Below are positions 7,303-12,188 of a DNA stretch of 12,188 bases, piece after piece. A model generated the notes under the pieces. The model was not told where the DNA came from. It did not search any database and was given only the letters and a program-made list of their open reading frames with translations. Source of the stretch: DATKHR01 sp035510155 (GTDB taxonomy: Bacteria > Acidobacteriota > Vicinamibacteria > Vicinamibacterales > CAVVIG01); assembly GCA_035510155.1 (NCBI GenBank), contig DATKHR010000208.1:1-12188 (forward strand), in the 5' to 3' direction. Numbering within the stretch: position 1 is the stretch's first letter; each line of letters opens with the position of its first letter. The position numbers were made by a program, and so were the translations under genes.

Positions 7303-10164
7303 ATGCTGTTCATCCTGACTTTTCTTGCGGCGACCTACGCGCACCCCGAGCAGCTCGTGGACACCGAATGGGTGGCGGCGCACGGCGCTGATTCGAACGT
7401 CCGCATCGTGGACATGCGGCAAAGCGGCTATGCTGAGGGTCACGTCCCGGGCGCCGTTCCTTTGTCGCCCGTCGCGATTCGCGACGCGAAGGCCCCACCG
7501 ACATTCCTGCCCACGCCCGCGGCCTTTGAAATCCTGATGGCGCGGCTCGGCATCGCCGACACGACGCGCGTCATCGTCTACGACGAGCGGGGGGGAATCT
7601 ACGCTGCGCGGCTCTGGTGGATCCTGAGCTACTTCGGGCATCCGGACGTGGCGGTCATGAACGGCGGCTGGACCAAATGGACCGTCGAGCATCGCGCGAC
7701 GTCGTCCGACGCTCCGTCCGATGTGGCGGTGAGGACGGGCGCCCGCTTCACCCCACGGCCGCGGCCCGAGATGGTCGCGACGGCAAGCGACGTCGTCGCC
7801 GCCATCAACAAACCGGGCGTCAAGATCGTCGACGCGCGCACGACGGCCGAGATCGAAGGACGCGACCTGCGCGGAATCAAGCGCGGCGGGTTCATTGAGT
7901 CGTCCGTGCCTGTTTATTGGGAGGACCTCCTTGATCCTCAGACGAAGACGTTCAAGTCCGCTGAGGAGATCCGCCGAGTTTACGAAGCCCGCGGCGTACT
8001 TCCCTCTCATGAGGTGATTGCCTACTGTCAGGTCGGCATGCGCGCGTCCGTCGATCTCTTTGCGCTGCATCTCATCGGGTACTCCAAGGTGAGGAACTAC
8101 TACGGCGGCTGGGAAGAGTGGGGCAACCGCGACGACCTGCCGATCGCCACCAGGAAACCCGCGGCGGCGGCTGCGGCCGGCGCGTCGGCGCCCGCCGCGC
8201 CGATGGCCCCAGCGAAGAGCAAGCTCCAGTCGGCCGATCTGCTGAAGTTGCGATCTGTCGCGGGTGTCGCCCTGTCCCCCGACGGGGCGCACGTCGCGTA
8301 CGTGGTCGAGAACAACGACGGCGCCGGCCGGCCGTACGGCCAGGTGTGGGTCATGAACATCGCGGACGGCAAGTCGCTTCGCTTGGACGCCTCTGGTGAC
8401 CCCGTCTGGTCCCCGGATGGCCAATGGCTCGCGTATCGGGGAAGCGTCGGAGCACAAGCGGGCCTCGTCATATCGCGCGCCGACGGCACGAACGCCAGGC
8501 TGATTGCCGAGGTACTCGGCACGAACGCGCCCCTGCCCGGGGCCAGCACGTCGCCCTCGTGGTCGCCGGACAGCAAACGCATCGCTTTCGTGTCTTCGAC
8601 GCCGGGGCCTGAAACCGCCGACGCTACGGGTGATCCGATCGTCATCACGCGTTACTTGTACAAGCCTGACGCCTCGGAGGGGTTGACCCATTTCAACGAC
8701 AATCGGCGCTTGCACCTCTTCGTGGCCGATATTGCGACAGGCAAGGTCGAGCAGCTCACGGCCGGCAATCATTACGAGCACTCGGTCGACTGGTCGCCAA
8801 ATGGCGAAGAGCTTCTGTTCCTCACGAACCGTGACGCGGACGATGACGAGTTTTTCAACTACGACGTGTTCGCGCTCAAGCTCGCGGACAAGTCGGTACG
8901 CCGCCTGACCGCGACGGAGAGCAACGAGTACCATCCCCGCTGGTCGCCCGACGGCCGGATGATCGCGTTTCAGGCGACGAGACGCGGGCTCACCGATCGC
9001 GAGACGACGATGGAGGATACCCACGTTTGGGTGATGAACGCGGACGGGTCCGGGCGTCGAGACCTTGGTGGCGGCGTGGACAACCGTCAGGGCGTTCCGC
9101 AGTGGAGCGCCGACGGCGCCTCGCTCCTGTTCACGGTGCAGGCTCGCGGGAATGTGCGCCTGTATCGTGTTCCGGTCGGCGGCGGCACCCCGGAGATTGT
9201 CGTCAACGAGCGCGGGGCGGTGGGCGCGTTCTCGACCGCGAAGACGACGATCGCGTACTCGCTGACGACGCCGTCCGATCTCGCCCAGCTCTACGTGCTG
9301 GCGAGCGGTGGGCCGCCGCGCCGTATGACGGAGCTGAATGCGCAGGTCCTCGGAGGCAAATCGCTTGCGGACGTCGAAGCCTTCACGTTCATCTCCAACG
9401 ACAACAGGTTCGAGGTGGAAGCGTTCCTGACCAAACCCGTGGACTTGGACCCGTCGGGCCTCCAGCGGTATCCGCTCGTGGTGAACATCCACGGCGGCCC
9501 GCACGGCCAGCAGGGACCGGCGTTCAACTTCAGAAACCAGGTGTATGCCGCGCGTGGGTGGGCGACGCTGATGGTGAACTACCGCGGGTCGACGGGCTAC
9601 GGCCAGGGCTTCGCCGACGCTGTGTTCGGCGACCAGAACGGCAAAGAGGGGCAGGACGTGTTGTACGGCCTCAGCTCGGCGATCCGCCGCTATCCATGGA
9701 TTGATCGCGATCGGCTCGGCGTCGAGGGAACGAGCTATGGCGGCCAGCTGAGCGCCTGGCTCATCACCCAGACCAACATGTTCAAGGCCGCCATTCCGAC
9801 CGCCGCGATTACCAACATCGTCAGCTACAACTACATGACCTACTACAACCAGTACGAGGCGATGGAGTGGGGGACCTATCCACATCAAGGCACGTTGATG
9901 GACACGCTCCTCCAGCGCTCAGCGCTGCGCCACGTCGCTAACGCACACACCCCCACGATGCTGGTGCATGGGGAGAACGACAATGATGTGCCGATCGCCG
10001 AGGCGGAGCAGTTCTACGTGGCGCTGAAGGATGTCGGAACCGAGGCGATCATGGTGCGGTATCCGCGCGAGGGGCACGGCATCCGCGAGCCCAAGCACGT
10101 CGTCGACTGGACGGAGCGAAGCATCGCGTGGTTCGAGAAACACTTCGCCAAGCCGTCGAGCTAG
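7303..10164 (+). CDS. Fusion: tandem-domain rhodanese + S9 family prolyl oligopeptidase-type serine peptidase
   Basis: A 953-residue protein in one uninterrupted frame. Residues 1-13 (M-L-F-I-L-T-F-L-A-A-T-Y-A) look like a short, weak signal peptide. Residues about 14-130 are a first, inactive rhodanese domain with D94 at the active-site position (V-Y-D-E-R-G-G). Residues about 160-280 are the catalytic rhodanese domain with C242 in Y-C-Q-V-G-M-R-A-S, a thiosulfate-sulfurtransferase-like loop. An Ala/Pro-rich linker (about 286-303) leads to a PD40/TolB-like propeller with repeated W-S-P-D-G motifs (about 310-680). The S9 hydrolase domain has H-G-G-P at 730-733, S811 in G-T-S-Y-G-G, D893 in H-G-E-N-D-N-D-V-P and H925 in R-E-G-H-G. 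Both halves keep their catalytic residues. An in-frame stop at 7291-7293 limits the start to 7303. An internal ATG (8203, residue 301) lacks a ribosome site and a following signal peptide. Probably exported, with unknown substrates. Confidence 0.9.
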   Translation: MLFILTFLAATYAHPEQLVDTEWVAAHGADSNVRIVDMRQSGYAEGHVPGAVPLSPVAIRDAKAPPTFLPTPAAFEILMARLGIADTTRVIVYDERGGIYAARLWWILSYFGHPDVAVMNGGWTKWTVEHRATSSDAPSDVAVRTGARFTPRPRPEMVATASDVVAAINKPGVKIVDARTTAEIEGRDLRGIKRGGFIESSVPVYWEDLLDPQTKTFKSAEEIRRVYEARGVLPSHEVIAYCQVGMRASVDLFALHLIGYSKVRNYYGGWEEWGNRDDLPIATRKPAAAAAAGASAPAAPMAPAKSKLQSADLLKLRSVAGVALSPDGAHVAYVVENNDGAGRPYGQVWVMNIADGKSLRLDASGDPVWSPDGQWLAYRGSVGAQAGLVISRADGTNARLIAEVLGTNAPLPGASTSPSWSPDSKRIAFVSSTPGPETADATGDPIVITRYLYKPDASEGLTHFNDNRRLHLFVADIATGKVEQLTAGNHYEHSVDWSPNGEELLFLTNRDADDDEFFNYDVFALKLADKSVRRLTATESNEYHPRWSPDGRMIAFQATRRGLTDRETTMEDTHVWVMNADGSGRRDLGGGVDNRQGVPQWSADGASLLFTVQARGNVRLYRVPVGGGTPEIVVNERGAVGAFSTAKTTIAYSLTTPSDLAQLYVLASGGPPRRMTELNAQVLGGKSLADVEAFTFISNDNRFEVEAFLTKPVDLDPSGLQRYPLVVNIHGGPHGQQGPAFNFRNQVYAARGWATLMVNYRGSTGYGQGFADAVFGDQNGKEGQDVLYGLSSAIRRYPWIDRDRLGVEGTSYGGQLSAWLITQTNMFKAAIPTAAITNIVSYNYMTYYNQYEAMEWGTYPHQGTLMDTLLQRSALRHVANAHTPTMLVHGENDNDVPIAEAEQFYVALKDVGTEAIMVRYPREGHGIREPKHVVDWTERSIAWFEKHFAKPSS

Positions 10165-11105
10165 AGCTGCTCAACGCGGTAGCCTTTTGCTTTGAAGATG
10201 GCGAGCAATCCATCAGGGCCGACGAGGTGAGCGGCGCCGACGACGACCATCGCGCGCCCGCTGCGAGCAAAGAGGCCCTCGAGCTTCGGCAACCAGTTCT
10301 TGTTGCGATCGACCAGCAGGCGTTGATACAACTGCGGCTCCTGCTGCAAGTCCTTCAACACGATGCGTTCGACGGCCGGGCCGTCGCCCATCCGCCACGC
10401 CTCGATCAGCCGTGACACGCTGGCCTGCTCGGTGTCGATGCTCTTCAGCGTCTCCGCGAGCAGGTGGTCCTGCAGGTCTATCGGCATCTCATCGAAGCGC
10501 GAGATCTGATACTCGGTCGTCTCGAGCCCCTGGACGAGCTTGCCATCGGCTCTCGCCTGATCGTAGAAGTGCTTATCGAGACCGAGATCCTGGTCGAAGC
10601 CGGCTTTCTGCCACTCCATTGCCTCGAGCGTCAGCGCGATCATCCACGGCTTGAACTGTTTGAGTGCCTCGATCGGCAGACCAAGGTCCTGGGCCTTCTT
10701 CGACAGCGCCGCCATCGTGGACGGCGACAGCACCTTGTCGAGCGGAACCGACGACGGCTGCATGCCGCGCATCAGCGTCGTCGTCTGCGTCATGGGTGAG
10801 GTCATTTCGGCGATATCCACCTCCTCGATGAGCAGGTCAGAGTCTTTGTAGGCCTTCTCGAGCGCGGGATTGAGCGGGTAAAAGTCCTTGCTAAGGAGGT
10901 GGACGGAACCGACGACGTAAATCGCGCCCTGGGGGCTGACGACTTTCCATGCAAACGCGCGCGGCGGCGTTGCGGGGGCCTCTGAGCGCCCCGCTCCAGC
11001 CGCGACGGTCGCCGCAGCGATGAGGGTGACGACGGCGGCCAGAGCCGGCGTTCGCAGCCACGTGTGCGTAGGACGGACGGTTATGTCAAGTTTCGTGGGG
11101 TTCAT
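10161..11105 (-). CDS. TraB/GumN family protein, exported or membrane-anchored
   Basis: A 314-residue protein of the TraB/PrgY/GumN family, a metal-dependent hydrolase-like group related to the Tiki proteases; most bacterial members have no established substrate. A hydrophobic segment at about residues 20-38 (A-L-A-A-V-V-T-L-I-A-A-A-T-V-A-A) serves as a signal peptide or anchor. The family's first motif, V-V-G-S-V-H-L-L, has H69. The central L-D-K-H-F-Y-D-Q-A and G-L-E-T segments and the late D-R-N-K-N-W are present. The second histidine motif V-V-G-A-A-H-L-V-G-P-D-G-L-L has H293. Length and motif order are normal for the family. The ATG at 11103-11105 has GAGAG about 4 nt upstream, a weak ribosome site. 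The gene converges on the rhodanese-S9 gene with a 4-nt overlap. Confidence 0.92.
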   Translation of the reverse strand: MNPTKLDITVRPTHTWLRTPALAAVVTLIAAATVAAGAGRSEAPATPPRAFAWKVVSPQGAIYVVGSVHLLSKDFYPLNPALEKAYKDSDLLIEEVDIAEMTSPMTQTTTLMRGMQPSSVPLDKVLSPSTMAALSKKAQDLGLPIEALKQFKPWMIALTLEAMEWQKAGFDQDLGLDKHFYDQARADGKLVQGLETTEYQISRFDEMPIDLQDHLLAETLKSIDTEQASVSRLIEAWRMGDGPAVERIVLKDLQQEPQLYQRLLVDRNKNWLPKLEGLFARSGRAMVVVGAAHLVGPDGLLAIFKAKGYRVEQL

Positions 11106-11189
11106 TCGACTCTCAGGATCCCTTTGTCTATCGGTGGCCCGTCACGGTCCCGGCAGTGGTCGAGTGCAGGGGTGAGAAGAGGCCGCCCG

Positions 11190-11303
11190 TCACACTGCGA
11201 GCATCTTCCCTGGGTTCGCGCGATTATCCGGATCGAGCGCGCGTTTGATAGCCCGCATGACGCCGAGCGTAGGGCCGTGCTCGACCTCCATATATCTCAC
11301 CAT
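11190..11303 (-). pseudogene. C-terminal remnant of a FAD-linked oxidase (GlcD / D-lactate dehydrogenase-like)
   Basis: The minus strand reads 37 residues and then a TGA at 11190-11192. The residues include E-H-G-P-T-L-G-V-M-R-A-I-K-R-A-L-D-P, then N-R-A-N-P-G-K-M-L. This is the typical extreme C-terminus of glycolate-oxidase/D-lactate-dehydrogenase-type FAD enzymes (known form: E-H-G ... M-R-x-I-K-x-x-L-D-P-x-N-x-x-N-P-G-K). Upstream in the same frame the sequence changes to H-P-T-H-L-T-D-L-T-Q-A-T-V-H-W-R-C, which does not look like the family and overlaps the 9-nt repeat. About 37 of an expected 450 or more residues remain, so this is a decayed gene end rather than a working gene. The assignment rests on motif recognition. 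Confidence 0.7.
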
Positions 11304-11324
11304 GCACCGCCAGTGTACGGTCGC

Positions 11325-11360
11325 CTGGGTCAGGTCGGTCAAGTGGGTCGGGTGGGGGAA
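11325..11360 (+). repeat. Short 9-nt tandem repeat, four units
   Basis: Four successive 9-nt units are CTGGGTCAG, GTCGGTCAA, GTGGGTCGG and GTGGGGGAA. They share a G-T-S-G-G-T-C-R-R-like pattern that weakens in the last unit. The array lies about 20 nt beyond the FAD-oxidase remnant, at or near the point where that homology is lost. Confidence 0.6.
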
Positions 11361-11437
11361 GCCTGAGTGAGGCATCATCTTACGGACGCGCTGGCGTGCC
11401 GGATGGGCCCCAGCGCCACTGGAAAAAAGTGGCAAGA

Positions 11438-11444
11438 AGGGAGG
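11438..11444 (+). promoter_or_regulatory. Ribosome binding site for the CMD-like gene
   Basis: AGGGAGG lies 4 nt before the ATG at 11449, a strong but slightly close Shine-Dalgarno match. It supports this start, which also places a signal peptide at the N-terminus. Confidence 0.75.
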
Positions 11445-11448
11445 CATC

Positions 11449-12117
11449 ATGTTCCGCCGTGGTTCAGCCGCAGCCGCTCTGATCGGGTTGGCGTTCGCGT
11501 CGACGTCGGCCCAAGCGCCGACTTTCAAGCTTGTCGGCGACCGATTCAAGCCCCTGACCTACGAGGAGATGACCCGGGAGCAACGCCTGATGATCGAACA
11601 CCTGCTGCAGGGTGAGCGCGCGTCGACGGGCGGTCCCTTCAACGTGTTCTTGCGGAGCCCGGAATTGGGCGACATCGCCCAGCAGCTCGGCGCCCGCGTT
11701 CGCTTCCACTCGTCGCTGTCCGATCGACTGAAGGAGATGGCCATCCTCATGATCGCGCGCGACTGGACCGCCCAATACGAGTGGTACGCGCACAAGCGAC
11801 TGGCGCTTCAGGCCGGACTGAAGCCGGATCTCGTGGACGCGATCGCGGCGGGCAAACGTCCTGCAGCGATGCCGCCCGACGAGAGCGCGCTCTATACGTT
11901 CGTGACGGAGCTCCTCGACACCCGCGAGGTGGACGACCCGACGTTTCGAGCCGCGGTCGCCGCGTTCGGCGAGCGGGGCGTTGTGGACTTGATCGGCCTG
12001 ATGGGGTATTACCAACTGGTCTCGATGGCGCTCAATGTCGATCGCTACCCGTTGCCTGACGGGGCGCGCCCGGAGCTGCTGACAATTCAGCGCGCCGCAG
12101 GACCAGGACGGCGTTGA
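11449..12117 (+). CDS. Secreted carboxymuconolactone decarboxylase (CMD)-like protein
   Basis: A 222-residue protein with the helical CMD/AhpD-like core. It begins with a clear signal peptide (R3-R4, a hydrophobic stretch, then S-A-Q-A with likely cleavage after A23), so it is probably periplasmic. The core motif reads L-K-E-M-A-I-L-M-I-A-R-D-W (94-106), then Q-Y-E-W-Y-A-H (109-115) and A-G-L (122-124), with E96, E111 and H115 as likely conserved residues. The protein has no cysteine at all, so the C-x-x-C peroxidase chemistry of AhpD is excluded. It is closer to the cysteine-free gamma-CMD-type branch, with unknown substrate. The C-terminal part (V-V-D-L-I-G-L-M-G-Y-Y-Q-L-V) looks like a typical closing helix. 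The last 86 nt overlap the convergent synthase gene. Confidence 0.88.
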   Translation: MFRRGSAAAALIGLAFASTSAQAPTFKLVGDRFKPLTYEEMTREQRLMIEHLLQGERASTGGPFNVFLRSPELGDIAQQLGARVRFHSSLSDRLKEMAILMIARDWTAQYEWYAHKRLALQAGLKPDLVDAIAAGKRPAAMPPDESALYTFVTELLDTREVDDPTFRAAVAAFGERGVVDLIGLMGYYQLVSMALNVDRYPLPDGARPELLTIQRAAGPGRR

Positions 12118-12188
12118 GGCCGCCGAAGGCGAACGAGTTCGAGATCGCCGCGCGTGCCGCCAGCTCGCGCGGAACGTTCGGCACGTAG
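12032..12188 (-). CDS. Beta-ketoacyl-ACP synthase, FabF/KAS-II-like (C-terminus only; start beyond the window)
   Basis: The minus strand from the window edge reads 51 codons and ends with a TGA at 12032-12034. Y-V-P-N-V-P-R-E-L then A-A-I-S-N-S-F-A-F-G-G-L-N-A-V-L-V-L-R-R is the standard end of condensing enzymes of the FabF type, whose known closing motif is N-S-F-G-F-G-G-x-N-x-x-L-V-F. The middle residue of the loop is A rather than G (F-A-F-G-G). About 19 extra residues after R-R have no family character and are read from inside the CMD-like gene. Such enzymes extend acyl or polyketide chains by decarboxylative condensation. The catalytic Cys-His-His residues lie outside the window, so fatty acid versus secondary-metabolite function cannot be judged. 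Confidence 0.85.
   Translation of the reverse strand, partial: YVPNVPRELAARAAISNSFAFGGLNAVLVLRRAELSAAPGAPRQATGSDRH

Larger units (their letters stand above)
11106..11448. other. 343-bp intergenic region between divergent TraB and CMD-like genes
   Basis: No complete gene is seen here. The region holds a C-terminal scrap of a FAD-linked oxidase on the minus strand (11190-11303) and a 9-nt tandem repeat (11325-11360). A small hairpin has stem GCCACT/AGTGGC at 11415-11420 and 11428-11433 with a 7-nt A-rich loop. The 10-mer GAGGCATCAT occurs twice (11369 and 11441), the second copy containing the start of the CMD-like gene. GCCCGTCAC also occurs twice (near 11138 and 11185). Promoters for both flanking genes must lie here, but none is convincing. 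Confidence 0.7.

Noticed and set aside
7171..9888. Long 905-codon open frame on the - strand opposite the rhodanese-S9 gene
   Set aside because: Its residues are Arg/Val/His-rich without domain motifs, and the opposite strand encodes two recognised enzyme families with intact catalytic residues.
11415..11433. Hairpin GCCACT/AGTGGC with an A-rich loop considered as a terminator or riboswitch
   Set aside because: The stem is only 6 bp, has no following U-run and lies just before the CMD-like ribosome site. It is too weak to call as either.
11190..11549. A 119-codon minus-strand frame taken as a small intact gene
   Set aside because: Only the last 37 codons have family character. The upstream part overlaps the CMD-like start and the 9-nt repeat and has no protein-like features, so I annotated only the remnant.

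Overview
The window is GC-rich bacterial DNA, tightly packed with ordinary chromosomal genes. There are no tRNA or rRNA genes, no CRISPR array and no recognisable insertion sequence or phage gene. The gene mix is a secreted S9 peptidase, a TraB/GumN-type exported protein, a secreted carboxymuconolactone-decarboxylase-like protein, a GT-C-type membrane protein with a long C-terminal domain, and a FabF-like synthase. It resembles a soil Acidobacteriota genome, possibly the Vicinamibacteria. That assignment is inference from style and remembered protein families, not a demonstrated match.

Layout, left to right. (1) Bases 1-3899, + strand: the 3' part of an RsuA/RluB-family pseudouridine synthase, an M3-family oligoendopeptidase F (46-nt overlap with the synthase gene), and a polytopic GT-C-like glycosyltransferase (GTG start 4 nt after pepF). 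These look like one transcription unit. (2) 3896-5215, - strand: an APC-superfamily amino acid permease convergent with the glycosyltransferase gene. (3) 5216-5420: an intergenic region holding a 12-unit tandem heptamer array. (4) 5421-5933, + strand: a DUF892/YciF ferritin-like protein. (5) 5930-7267 (or 7300), - strand: a flavin amine oxidase. (6) 7303-10164, + strand: the most unusual gene, an uninterrupted 953-codon frame joining a complete two-domain rhodanese to a complete S9 prolyl-oligopeptidase-type protease. (7) 10161-11105, - strand: a TraB/GumN-family protein. (8) 11106-11448: an intergenic region with a C-terminal scrap of a FAD-linked oxidase and a small 9-nt repeat. (9) 11449-12117, + strand: a secreted CMD-like protein. 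(10) 12032-12188, - strand: the C-terminus of a FabF-like beta-ketoacyl synthase, running off the window.

The genes do not form one obvious pathway. Several concern proteins, peptides or amino acids: PepF, the permease, the amine oxidase and the S9 peptidase. A loose peptide-scavenging theme is possible, but the strand switches mean most are separate transcription units. Three of the convergent gene pairs overlap by exactly 4 nt through interlocked stop codons, so there is almost no room for conventional terminators between them. The best candidates for something undescribed are the rhodanese-S9 fusion and the heptamer array. I see no evidence for a new defence or mobile system.
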